The notes under the pieces were generated by a model that saw only the letters and a program-made list of their open reading frames with translations, had not been told where the DNA came from and made no database searches. Both the position numbers and the translations under genes were made by a program. Of a stretch of DNA of 64,000 nt, positions 54,200-61,577 are shown piece by piece; position 1 is the first letter of the stretch; every line of letters begins with the position of its first letter. The DNA is from Pyrinomonadaceae bacterium (GTDB taxonomy: Bacteria > Acidobacteriota > Blastocatellia > Pyrinomonadales > Pyrinomonadaceae): assembly GCA_021228405.1 (NCBI GenBank), contig JAJQRF010000003.1:452544-516543 (forward strand), read 5' to 3'.

Positions 54200-54964
54200 A
54201 TGTCCGACAACAAACACGAAAATTATGAGATTCTCAATCTGATCGGTTATGGTTTGGCAAAATTCGATATGGATTTTGTAAAGCAGTTCGGCTACAAAAC
54301 CAAAACCGATTTTTACGAAGAAATGGTTCGGTGCGGGATCGGCGAAACCGTCGGCGTGATAAAAAATAGACAGGATTTATTTGACCCGTTTTTTCCAAAT
54401 GCCAGAAAAGGCTGGTGGCAAAAGGGCGATGCTTACATTCACCGCAAACATTTTATTGATTCGCTTTTCGGCAATTACGATACCAAAGGTTATGCGGACA
54501 TCGTAAAACTTTACCTCAAAGACAAATTTCAGATCACTGAATTTACAACCGCGAAAGCTAGCCCGATTATTAAAAGCAGTTTCAAACAACTTCAACTTAC
54601 CGGACAAGAAGCCGAATTATATTTCAAAACGAATTACGAACAAATCGAAACTTTCAAAGGCGGCTTGCTCGATGATGCAAGAATACTTGGCGACGGTTAC
54701 GATTTTCAAATCCAGATCGAAACGGATTACTTTTTAGCGGAAGTCAAAGGCATTCGCAAAAGTTACGGCGCATTCAGAATGACCGAACGCGAATTTATTT
54801 GCGCGAATGAATATAAAAACGATTATGGTTTAATCATCGTCAGCAATCTCGAAAACGTGCCGAAAATGACGGCGGTTTTTAATCCGATTAAGAATATCGT
54901 TTTAGAAAAAAACGAAAGAACGACGCAACAGATTTCATATCACTCAAAATCCATGAGTTGGTAA
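54200..54964 (+). CDS. Restriction-endonuclease-like protein (DUF3883 / PD-(D/E)xK type)
   Basis: 254 residues. The C-terminal domain shows LLDDARILGDGYDFQIQIET, YFLAEVKGIRKSYGAFRMTE and EYKNDYGLIIVSNL: an Asp, then a Glu-x-Lys pair, and the DUF3883 style of ending, as in many restriction or defence nucleases. The N-terminal 130 residues (FGYKTKTDFYEEMVRCGIGETVGVIKNRQDLFDPF in part) match no domain I know. With the methyltransferase it would form a type II system. As the methyltransferase is broken, the nuclease may be inactive or shielded by another methylase. Confidence 0.65.
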   Translation: MSDNKHENYEILNLIGYGLAKFDMDFVKQFGYKTKTDFYEEMVRCGIGETVGVIKNRQDLFDPFFPNARKGWWQKGDAYIHRKHFIDSLFGNYDTKGYADIVKLYLKDKFQITEFTTAKASPIIKSSFKQLQLTGQEAELYFKTNYEQIETFKGGLLDDARILGDGYDFQIQIETDYFLAEVKGIRKSYGAFRMTEREFICANEYKNDYGLIIVSNLENVPKMTAVFNPIKNIVLEKNERTTQQISYHSKSMSW

Positions 54965-54981
54965 TTTAAGGAGGATTTTTA

Positions 54982-55254
54982 ATGTATATTCCGCAAGATT
55001 TTATAGAACTGATAGATGTTGTGCAGAAATGCAATCAACTCGGCGATGCTTTGGAGAAAATTAAACAGCTTGCCGCACAAACCGACGAAAGCAACTTCAA
55101 AATTCAATCTGATTCAATCAACGCCGTTTGTAATGCGGCTTTAGAAAACAAACCAAAAATTCTTTCCAAAACGAAAGGTGAACTATTAGAAGATTGCGAA
55201 TATCACATTGAATCAATTCTCAGCGGAGAGTTTTACGAACAATTTGAGATTTGA
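54982..55254 (+). CDS. Small hypothetical protein of the accessory island
   Basis: 90 residues, acidic and helical (VVQKCNQLGDALEKIKQLAAQ, ILSKTKGELLEDCEYHIES), with a good AAGGAGG site nine bases upstream of ATG 54982. It follows the endonuclease by 17 bp and may be cotranscribed. I recognise no family. Confidence 0.6.
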   Translation: MYIPQDFIELIDVVQKCNQLGDALEKIKQLAAQTDESNFKIQSDSINAVCNAALENKPKILSKTKGELLEDCEYHIESILSGEFYEQFEI

Positions 55255-55259
55255 TTTAA

Positions 55260-55344
55260 GTCGCCAAAGGCGACAAATATTATAGCCCGGCGTGAAACGC
55301 CGGGTATGCAAACCGAAAAGACCGTCGCTAAAAGCGACGAACAA
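55260..55344. repeat. REP-like element, upstream copy (three stems)
   Basis: Three hairpins in a row: GTCGCC/GGCGAC with loop AAA; GCCCGGCG/CGCCGGGT with a five-nt loop; GTCGCT/GCGAC with loop AAA(A). The inverted partner is at 55857-55943, on the far side of the transposase gene. Confidence 0.8.
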
Positions 55345-55349
55345 AAAAT

Positions 55350-55802
55350 ATGCCGCAATCGGCATTTAAAATGCTCACACATATTGTTTTTTCGACGAAA
55401 AATCGCGCCGAGCTGATCGCGCCTGAAATTGAAACGAATTTGTTCGGATGTATTCACGGAATTGTCGGAAACAACAGGGCGAAATTGATAATTGCAGGCG
55501 GCACTGCAAATCACGTTCATTTATTGATTTCATTGCCGAAGAAAATCGACCTCCCCGAACTAATCGGCGACATCAAACGCGACAGTTCAGGTTGGATCAA
55601 AAAACAAGACGCAAGTTTTTATAATTTTTATTGGCAGAAAGGCTACGGCGCGTTTTCGATCGGACAATCGCAAGTTTAAACCGTCATTAATTACATCGAA
55701 AACCAAAAACAACATCACGCCGAACAAGACTTTAAGGACGAATTTCGTATTTTGTTAAAAAGATATGAAATCGAATACGACGAACGATACGTTTGGGATT
55801 AA
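55350..55802 (+). pseudogene. REP-associated IS200-type (Y1, RAYT-like) transposase broken by a stop codon
   Basis: Residues 1-109 carry the Y1 fold: LTHIVFSTKNRAELI, the HUH-type pair in GGTANHVHLLISLP (His55, His57) and YNFYWQKGYGAFSIGQSQV. An in-frame TAA at 55677-55679 follows, yet the same frame goes on for 40 codons with INYIENQKQHHAEQDFKDEF and ends YDERYVWD. The catalytic tyrosine (codon 55692-55694, YIENQ) lies behind the stop. A GAA-to-TAA change at one codon explains this. The intact form would mobilise the flanking REP sequences. Confidence 0.85.
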
Positions 55803-55856
55803 ACCGTTAATTTTTAAGCATAAAAAATACCATTATTATTTCAACAATAAACGCGC

Positions 55857-55943
55857 ATTTGTTCGACGCTTTCAGCGTCGGAACTCCCGTTTGCAATACC
55901 CGGCGATTCTCGCCGGGCTATATTGTTGGTCATCTTCGATGAC
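55857..55943. repeat. REP-like element, downstream inverted copy (three stems)
   Basis: Read on the minus strand it has the same order of stems as the copy at 55260-55344: GTCATC/GATGAC, GCCCGGCG/CGCCGGGT, CGACGCT/AGCGTCG, then AACAAA. The outer stems differ in sequence from the upstream copy but still pair. Confidence 0.8.
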
Positions 55944-56223
55944 TAAATGTTTTTTCCTAACTCAATTGTTCGATAAAGAACAAAATCATCTTGCCTTAAT
56001 TGCCTGTCGGCACGAAACGATCTTTTCGCTTTACGATGCGGCGAACGACCGCGAACGGAGCCGTTTTCTCGAAATAATTTCAAATTTCGAGGCGCAGATT
56101 CTGCAGGAATGTTTCAAACTCGATAAAGATTTAATGAAAAACTTCGGCGGTTGGACGGGCGAAATGATTATTACGGGCGAAAACTCCGAAATTATTCATC
56201 ACGAACGCCCTGTTTCGGATTAA
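55939..56223 (+). CDS. Small hypothetical protein
   Basis: 94 residues from ATG 55939, which lies in the last REP stem. Features: LFDKEQNHLALIACRHETIFSLY, helical NDRERSRFLEIISNFEAQIL, and a polar end. No signal peptide, membrane helix or recognised family. A longer frame from 55765 runs through the transposase tail and REP element and is not credible. No clear ribosome-binding site is visible. Confidence 0.45.
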   Translation: MTKCFFLTQLFDKEQNHLALIACRHETIFSLYDAANDRERSRFLEIISNFEAQILQECFKLDKDLMKNFGGWTGEMIITGENSEIIHHERPVSD

Positions 56224-56257
56224 AAGAGATCACAACCCAAATACAACCATATCTTAC

Positions 56258-56530
56258 AGGAATACATTCAAAGGAGTTTGGAATGCAATCGAAGTCGTTA
56301 AGAACTCGATCGAAGACTTATTGAACACACTCGAAGTTGAAAAGATTACAATCGAAGCCGTATTAAAAACACTCAAAGCTGAATGGAACACATTTAAAGA
56401 AACGTGGAACACATTCAAAGTTGTATGGAAAACACGCAAAACCGCAGTGAAAACACTCGAAACTACATTGATGACACTCGAACCGCTATGGAAAATTATT
56501 GCAAGTTTATGGAAAAATGTTGTAAGATTT
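56258..56530. repeat. Degenerate 21-bp tandem repeat, about 13 units
   Basis: Units are exactly 21 bp, for example TGGAACACATTTAAAGAAAC(G) at 56384 and TGGAACACATTCAAAGTTGT(A) at 56405; consensus near TGGAACACACTCGAAGTTGTA. One plus frame reads as heptads (WNAIEVV, KNSIEDL, LNTLEVE, LKTLKAE, WNTFKET, WNTFKVV) and ends at a TAA before the XRE gene, but lacks a good start codon; the minus strand is open too. It fills the 331-bp gap 56224-56554. Whether it encodes a helical peptide or serves as an operator array is open. Confidence 0.7.
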
Positions 56531-56554
56531 TCGGCATAAATCGGAGGTGTCGAG

Positions 56555-56905
56555 ATGTTAGTATTTAATCCGCGAAGAATTTTCGCTTTGCGCGGCGTTG
56601 AAAAGCCGACTTCTTTTTTGGTTAAACACGGGATCGCGTATTCAACGGCAATCAAATTTATGAAAGCGCACAGTTCGATGTTCAAAACGAGCTATGTCGA
56701 GATGATCTGTGTCGGGATGAACTGCACACCGAACGATCTTTTCGACTGGTATGAAGATTCCAAAACAAAACTGCCCGAAGGTCATCCTCTAAAGGCTCTC
56801 GAACGCAAGGAAAAGATAAAAAATATCAGCGAAATGCTCAGAGATATGCCCGTCGAAAAGCTGTCGCAATTGGAAGGATTGATAAATGAACTGAAGAATA
56901 AGTGA
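56555..56905 (+). CDS. XRE-like helix-turn-helix regulator
   Basis: 116 residues behind a good CGGAGGTG site. The middle part fits an HTH (PTSFLVKHGIAYSTAIKFMKAHSSMFKTSYVEMICVGMNCTPNDLF in segments: helix with TSFLVKHGI, turn, STAIKFMKA, recognition-like region, then TPNDLFDWYED as in Cro/CI proteins). A short basic-acidic helical tail ends it (MLRDMPVEKLSQLEGLINEL). It may bind the repeat array just upstream and control its own gene or the island. Confidence 0.7.
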   Translation: MLVFNPRRIFALRGVEKPTSFLVKHGIAYSTAIKFMKAHSSMFKTSYVEMICVGMNCTPNDLFDWYEDSKTKLPEGHPLKALERKEKIKNISEMLRDMPVEKLSQLEGLINELKNK

Positions 56906-56906
56906 G

Positions 56907-56986
56907 AAGTGAGAGGTGAGAACGGATAATTGATAACCGAAGAATAAAGTTTTTCACTATCAGTTATCCGTTCTCACCTCTCACTT
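56907..56986. terminator. 23-bp perfect inverted repeat between convergent genes
   Basis: Arms 56907-56929 and 56964-56986 are perfectly complementary and built from the short unit GTGAGA. It separates the XRE gene from fumC and likely ends both transcripts, although the T-runs are weak. Confidence 0.65.
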
Positions 56987-56989
56987 ATT

Positions 56990-58402
56990 TTACGGGTGCG
57001 TCATATCGACGGGAACAACCCATTCGTCAAACTGTTCTGCGGTCAAAAGCCCGAGTTCGAGCGCGGATTCTTTCAGGCTGATGCCTTTTTTATGCCCGTT
57101 CTTGGCGATCTTTGCGGCGTTGTCGTAACCGATATGCTGATTCAAAGCGGTCACGAGCATCAGCGAATCGTTGAGATAATAATCGATCTTTTCGCGGTTC
57201 AGTTCGATGCCCGAAACGCAGAATTCGACGAAGCCTTGACACGCGTCGTTCAGTAATCTAACCGAATGCAGGAAATTATGGATCATCACGGGTTTGAAAA
57301 CGTTGAGTTCAAAATTTCCTTGCGAACCCGCAAAACCGATCGCGGCATCATTTCCCAAAACCTGCGCGGCAACCATCGTCATCGCCTCCGATTGCGTCGG
57401 ATTGACCTTGCCCGGCATAATCGAGCTTCCCGGTTCGTTTTCGGGAATCGTGATCTCGCCAATGCCGCAACGCGGTCCCGATGCGAGCCAGCGGATGTCG
57501 TTGGCGATCTTCATCAATGAACAAGCGAGCGTTTTCAATGCGCCCGAAGCAAAAACGACTTCATCGTGCGCCGAAAGCGCGGCGAATTTGTTCGGGTGTG
57601 CGCGGAAGGGCAAATTCGTAAGTTCGGCGATCTTAGCGGCGGCTTTATCGGCAAATTCGGGATGCGCGTTCAAGCCCGTGCCGACCGCCGTTCCGCCGAT
57701 TGCCAAATCGAGCAGACCGTCGAGCACCTGATTCAAGCGCGTAATATCTCTTTCAACGAGCGAAGCCCAACCGCCGAATTCCTGCCCGACGGTGATCGGC
57801 GTTGCGTCCTGCAGATGCGTTCTGCCGATCTTGACGACATCCTTAAATGCTTCGGCTTTCGCGTTGATCGCGTCCGCAACCGTCTGCACGGTCGGAATCA
57901 GTGCGTGGAGTCTTTCGGCGGCGGCGATATACATCGCGGTCGGGAAAGTATCGTTCGACGATTGCGACATATTCACGTCGTCGTTCGGGTGCACGGGCTT
58001 TTTCGATCCCATCTCGCCGCCCGCGATCTCGATGGCGCGGTTCGAGATGACTTCGTTCGCGTTCATATTCGTCTGCGTTCCCGAACCCGTCTGCCAGACT
58101 CTGAGCGGAAAATGCGCGTCCAACTTGCCTTCGATCACTTCGTCGGCGGCTTGCACGATCAGATCGAGTTTTTCTTTCGTTAAAAGGTTCGATTTCAGTT
58201 CGTGATTGGTCAGCGCGGCGGCTTTTTTCAAAATTCCCAATGCGCGGATCATTTCACGCGGCATCGTGTCAAAACCGATGTTGAAATGATGCAAAGAGCG
58301 TTCGGTCTGTGCGCCCCAATATTTGTCCGCTTCGACGGCGATCTCGCCCATCGAATCCGTTTCGATACGTGTTTTTTTATCTGTTTGTGTTGCTTCCTGC
58401 AT
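56990..58402 (-). CDS. fumC: Fumarate hydratase class II
   Basis: 470 residues from ATG 58402; the frame is open further upstream but only residues from [10 protein letters not shown] onward are family-like. Signatures: [78 protein letters not shown], and [20 protein letters not shown], the fumarase/aspartase loop with the catalytic serine. It hydrates fumarate to malate in the TCA cycle and is the oxygen-stable, cluster-free form. Confidence 0.96.
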   Translation of the reverse strand: MQEATQTDKKTRIETDSMGEIAVEADKYWGAQTERSLHHFNIGFDTMPREMIRALGILKKAAALTNHELKSNLLTKEKLDLIVQAADEVIEGKLDAHFPLRVWQTGSGTQTNMNANEVISNRAIEIAGGEMGSKKPVHPNDDVNMSQSSNDTFPTAMYIAAAERLHALIPTVQTVADAINAKAEAFKDVVKIGRTHLQDATPITVGQEFGGWASLVERDITRLNQVLDGLLDLAIGGTAVGTGLNAHPEFADKAAAKIAELTNLPFRAHPNKFAALSAHDEVVFASGALKTLACSLMKIANDIRWLASGPRCGIGEITIPENEPGSSIMPGKVNPTQSEAMTMVAAQVLGNDAAIGFAGSQGNFELNVFKPVMIHNFLHSVRLLNDACQGFVEFCVSGIELNREKIDYYLNDSLMLVTALNQHIGYDNAAKIAKNGHKKGISLKESALELGLLTAEQFDEWVVPVDMTHP

Positions 58403-58511
58403 AGTATTAAAAAATTCTAAAATAAGATTGCTGTTCGCTATATGCTTGATTATACTTGTGAAGTTCCAAGTCACAAAATAAAGAATAATCAGAAAATACA
58501 GAGAAGATTCT

Positions 58512-58907
58512 ATGAAATTTAAGTTAAGCATCCTGATCGCTTTCGCGGCACTTTTTATCTTTTTCGGCAACACGAACGTTTGTTACGGGCAGACGGAACC
58601 GATTGCGGGCGGTTACGGCGATGCCGACGTGACGGATGAAAACGTCGTCGCGGCGGCAAAATTTGCGATCAGAAAACAAAGCCGGAAACAAAAGGCGACG
58701 CTCGCTCTGGTCGAGATAAAAACCGCGAAAATGCAGGTCGTCGCGGGTTTGAACTACGAAGTTTGTATGGTCATCAGTTCAAAAGCGAAACTCAAAAGCA
58801 AACCCGTTGAGCAATTCGTCAAGACGGTCGTTTACAAGAACCTGAACAACTTCTATTCGCTGACGAGCTGGAAAGTTTTAAAGAAACCCGAAGAATGCGC
58901 GAATTAA
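58512..58907 (+). CDS. Secreted cystatin-like protein
   Basis: 131 residues. Signal peptide ([22 protein letters not shown]), then a domain of about 105 residues with the three cystatin landmarks: an N-terminal Gly pair ([23 protein letters not shown]), the QxVxG loop as [14 protein letters not shown], and a late Trp (SLTSWKVL). Two cysteines may bond. Cystatins inhibit papain-type peptidases; a bacterial one could protect against predators or host enzymes, or may just be a cystatin-fold binding protein. It is divergent from fumC and precedes fdhD by 26 bp. Confidence 0.75.
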   Translation: MKFKLSILIAFAALFIFFGNTNVCYGQTEPIAGGYGDADVTDENVVAAAKFAIRKQSRKQKATLALVEIKTAKMQVVAGLNYEVCMVISSKAKLKSKPVEQFVKTVVYKNLNNFYSLTSWKVLKKPEECAN

Positions 58908-58933
58908 TGTCATAAAGGTGTATCATTTACTTG

Positions 58934-59788
58934 ATGAAAACTTCCGTGTCACAAACCGAATTCGCCATCGGGCGTTACACCGACGCATCTTTTCAGCGCG
59001 AACTGAAGGATGTTTTGGCGGTTGAAGAACCGCTTGAGATCAGGCTCGGCGTTTTTGAAGACGGGAAAGTTGTGCATAAAAGCGTTTCGATCACGATGCG
59101 CACGCCGGGCAATGATGACGAACTCGCCGCCGGATTTCTTTTCACGGAAGGCATTATTCACAGCCGCGAACAGATTTCCGACATTATTCATTGCGGCAAA
59201 TCGCCGAAAATGAATCTGCCGAGCAACACGGTGCGCGCCAATCTCCAAAAAGATGCCGTGATCGACTTCGGCAAACTCTCGCGCAACTTCTACACGACTT
59301 CGAGTTGCGGCGTGTGCGGCAAATCTTCGCTCGACTTTCTCGCCGTCAACGCCGAACCTTTTACAAATACGGATTTTCCGCAGATTTCTCCCGAAATCAT
59401 TCACGCATTGCCGCAAAAACAGCGCGAGGCGCAGGAAGTTTTTGAAGAAACGGGCGGATTGCACGCCGCCGCGCTTTTCGACGTGACGGGCAAACTGCTC
59501 GTTTTGCGTGAAGATGTCGGACGGCACAACGCGGTCGATAAACTGATCGGCAGATGTTTTCTCGATGGACGGATTCCGCTCGACGACAAAATCTTAATGC
59601 TCAGTGGTCGCGCCAGTTTTGAATTGGTGCAAAAAGCTTTGATGGCGAGAATTCCGGTCATCGCGGCGGTTGGTGCGCCTTCGAGCCTCGCGGTAACGGC
59701 GGCGCGGGAGTTCGGTATGACGCTTTGCGGTTTTGTGCGCGACGGTAAATTCAACATCTACGCCGGCGCGGAAAGATTTGTCGGATAA
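58934..59788 (+). CDS. fdhD: Formate dehydrogenase accessory sulfurtransferase FdhD
   Basis: 284 residues from ATG 58934. TMRTPGNDDELAAGFLFTEGII is the family start; TTSSCGVCGKSSLDF holds the CxxC cysteines that pass sulfur from IscS to the molybdenum cofactor; TGGLHAAALFD, REDVGRHNAVDKLIGRCF and SGRASFELVQKALMARIPV follow. It activates a formate dehydrogenase or related bis-MGD enzyme, which is not in the window. Many formate dehydrogenases are selenoproteins, of interest beside the TGA-containing gene at 6314-7321. Confidence 0.95.
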   Translation: MKTSVSQTEFAIGRYTDASFQRELKDVLAVEEPLEIRLGVFEDGKVVHKSVSITMRTPGNDDELAAGFLFTEGIIHSREQISDIIHCGKSPKMNLPSNTVRANLQKDAVIDFGKLSRNFYTTSSCGVCGKSSLDFLAVNAEPFTNTDFPQISPEIIHALPQKQREAQEVFEETGGLHAAALFDVTGKLLVLREDVGRHNAVDKLIGRCFLDGRIPLDDKILMLSGRASFELVQKALMARIPVIAAVGAPSSLAVTAAREFGMTLCGFVRDGKFNIYAGAERFVG

Positions 59789-59801
59789 CTTCCTTTCTTT
59801 C

Positions 59802-60371
59802 TTATTCAATAATAATGCCGTATTTGCCAAGCAGTCCGGCGATGTTTTGCGTCGAAAACTTCGCTTTGGCGAGGCGATTGGTTTCCGGGTCGAGCGCAAA
59901 ATTGAACGACGTTCGCAGATCGGCTTGTTCAAGGTTCGTATAATGGAAAACGGCGCGTGTAAAGTCGCATTTTTTGAAGACGGATTTCGTTAAATCCGTT
60001 TCGGAAAAGTCCGTTTCGATGAGTTTGCAGTTGTCAAAGCGTGTATTTTTCAGTTTTAAGGACTGAAAAGACGAAAAGTTGAGCACACAGTTCTTAAATT
60101 CGACCTCGAGCAAGAAGTTGTTGCATTCGTCAAAGCGCAAGCCGAGCATTTTGCAGTTTTCAAACTCCGCTTCCCTGAACGATGTCTTTTGCAGTTTCGC
60201 CAAACTCAGGTCGCAATCCTCGAAACGGCATTCGGCAAAGACAACTTCGGAAAGGTCGGCGTTATTGAAATTGCAATTGGTGAACACGCAGTTTTCATAT
60301 TCGGATAAGCTCAGGCTTTGTCCAGCAAAATCTTCGTTTTGAAACTCTCTATTCTGGAAATAATTGGACAT
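59802..60371 (-). CDS. Pentapeptide-repeat protein (Qnr/McbG-like fold)
   Basis: 189 residues. Repeats of the A(D/N)Lxx type run through most of it (NCVFTNCNFNNADLSEVVFAE, CRFEDCDLSLAKLQKTSFREA, CKLIETDFSETDLTKSVFKKC), predicting a right-handed quadrilateral beta-helix. The end SFNFALDPETNRLAKAKFS and GLLGKYGI resembles Qnr-like proteins, which mimic DNA and protect gyrase. That role here is only a family-based guess. ATG 60371 overlaps the methyltransferase 3' end by 23 bp, so the two are one operon. Confidence 0.8.
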   Translation of the reverse strand: MSNYFQNREFQNEDFAGQSLSLSEYENCVFTNCNFNNADLSEVVFAECRFEDCDLSLAKLQKTSFREAEFENCKMLGLRFDECNNFLLEVEFKNCVLNFSSFQSLKLKNTRFDNCKLIETDFSETDLTKSVFKKCDFTRAVFHYTNLEQADLRTSFNFALDPETNRLAKAKFSTQNIAGLLGKYGIIIE

Positions 60372-61050
60372 TTTCGGCTTTTTGCGCGTATTCGATAACA
60401 AAGCGCGGAATCGGCGGCTCTTCGTCGCCTTGCATCACTTCAAAATATGTCTGTTTCAGACCGTTTTCGTCAAAGCGCGAAAGGTCCCGGCGTGATAACG
60501 CCCAGGGTAATTCGGTGGGCGTTTCGTTGTCCTCGCGTCCGCGCGTTACGACCACGAGCTTGCCGTATGGAAATTTGACGAAGTTGGCAATTGCGTCGAT
60601 AACTTTCGGGCGCATTTCGAGCGGAAGCGGCTGAATCGTGTAAATTTCCAACACGAAATCGAATGCCTGATACCATTCCTTCGGCGGGTCGAAAAGATCG
60701 GCGGTGAAAAATTTGATGCCGGTCTTGACGTGCAGACGCTTTGCCCATTCGATGGCGGTCGGCGAGATGTCGAACGCCGTCACGTTGAAGCCGAGATCGT
60801 GCAGATATTTTGCGTCGTCGCCCAAACCGCAGCCGACGACGAGCGCGTTGCGTCCGTCGCCCTGCAAATTCGTTTCTTCGGCAAAACGCACGAAGAATCT
60901 GTTTGGTTCGAGGTCTGCCCAGGGAATCTGTTCGTTATCGCCCGCCGCCTGTTTGTAAAGCGCGTCAAACCAGCCGAACGCGTCGCCTTCACCGGCAAAT
61001 TCGGCGGCGAGATTTCTCACTTTTTCGCGTAAAATTTCTTTATCGTCCAT
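60349..61050 (-). CDS. SAM-dependent methyltransferase (TehB/TPMT-like class I)
   Basis: 233 residues from ATG 61050. Motif I NALVVGCGLGDDAKYLHDLG, motif II VTAFDISPTAIEWAKRL, and FDFVLEIYTIQPLPLEMRPKVI after motif III. The N-terminal WFDALYKQAAGDNEQIPWADLEPN is found in small-molecule methyltransferases of the thiopurine/tellurite type. The substrate is unknown. It is followed in the same transcript by the pentapeptide protein. Confidence 0.82.
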   Translation of the reverse strand: MDDKEILREKVRNLAAEFAGEGDAFGWFDALYKQAAGDNEQIPWADLEPNRFFVRFAEETNLQGDGRNALVVGCGLGDDAKYLHDLGFNVTAFDISPTAIEWAKRLHVKTGIKFFTADLFDPPKEWYQAFDFVLEIYTIQPLPLEMRPKVIDAIANFVKFPYGKLVVVTRGREDNETPTELPWALSRRDLSRFDENGLKQTYFEVMQGDEEPPIPRFVIEYAQKAENVQLFPE

Positions 61051-61355
61051 TGTTTTATTGAAATAAGTATATGATTTCTTCAAACAAATTCAAAAAAATC
61101 AGACTTATACGTCGGAAAGAATATTATGCGGTGTTTTTCTTTCTGAATCTACCTTCCTAATCTCGTTTTAAAATACTTATTGGAACTTACAGCGCGGAAG
61201 CAGAAAGAACAGTGGTAAGGCTTAAGAATGAATATTTTTTATTAAAAACGGCGCACCCTTTAAATCTGCACCGCTCTTTTTTCTCTTCAAATGGTGATTC
61301 AATAAATCTTACGGATTTGCCGCGTATTTTTTGCGGTCGGTTTTCATTTTTCACC

Positions 61356-61384
61356 TTGACTTACTCCCGATATGAATTTAAGTT
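61356..61384 (+). promoter_or_regulatory. Sigma70-like promoter for the S74 protein gene
   Basis: TTGACT (61356-61361) and TAAGTT (61379-61384) with a 17-bp spacer. The -35 box is near consensus, the -10 box weaker. The expected transcript would have a leader of about 185 nt. Confidence 0.5.
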
Positions 61385-61417
61385 AAGTTTGAAACTGAAT
61401 TCGATATTCAGTAAAGT

Positions 61418-61547
61418 TCGGCGCGTTTGTGCCGATATGTTCGTAGCCAACCTTTAAAGCCGTGAAGGCTCTTTCTGTCGATATTTCAAACAAAAATTCC
61501 AATTAACGAATTAATTGTTTAACTCCCGCGAATCCCGGAAGGATTCG
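61418..61547 (+). promoter_or_regulatory. Hairpin-rich leader of the S74 protein gene
   Basis: Three local hairpins: TCGGC/GCCGA (61418-61435), AGCC/GGCT (61458-61470) followed by a T-rich run, and CGAATCC/GGATTCG (61529-61547) about 20 nt ahead of the GGAG ribosome-binding site. I match it to no known riboswitch class. Confidence 0.4.
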
Positions 61548-61577
61548 GGTTCATATTTTATAAACGGAGAATCAATT

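Larger units (their letters stand above)
61051..61577. other. Long upstream region of the S74 protein gene
   Basis: 527 bp without a credible gene. An open frame at 61212-61457 codes a Phe/Leu/Asn-rich peptide without ribosome-binding site and is probably chance. The interval holds a good promoter (61356-61384) and three hairpins downstream of it. Confidence 0.6.

Noticed and set aside
55765..56223. 152-codon frame starting in the transposase tail
   Set aside because: Its first 58 codons run through the transposase end and the REP element in another frame; only the part from 55939 may be real.
56254..56685. Minus-strand frame through the 21-bp repeats and into the XRE gene
   Set aside because: It is antisense to a supported gene and open only because the repeat has a 21-bp period; no start signal.
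61212..61457. 81-codon frame in the leader of the S74 gene
   Set aside because: No ribosome-binding site, composition of noncoding A/T-rich DNA, and it overlaps the predicted promoter.
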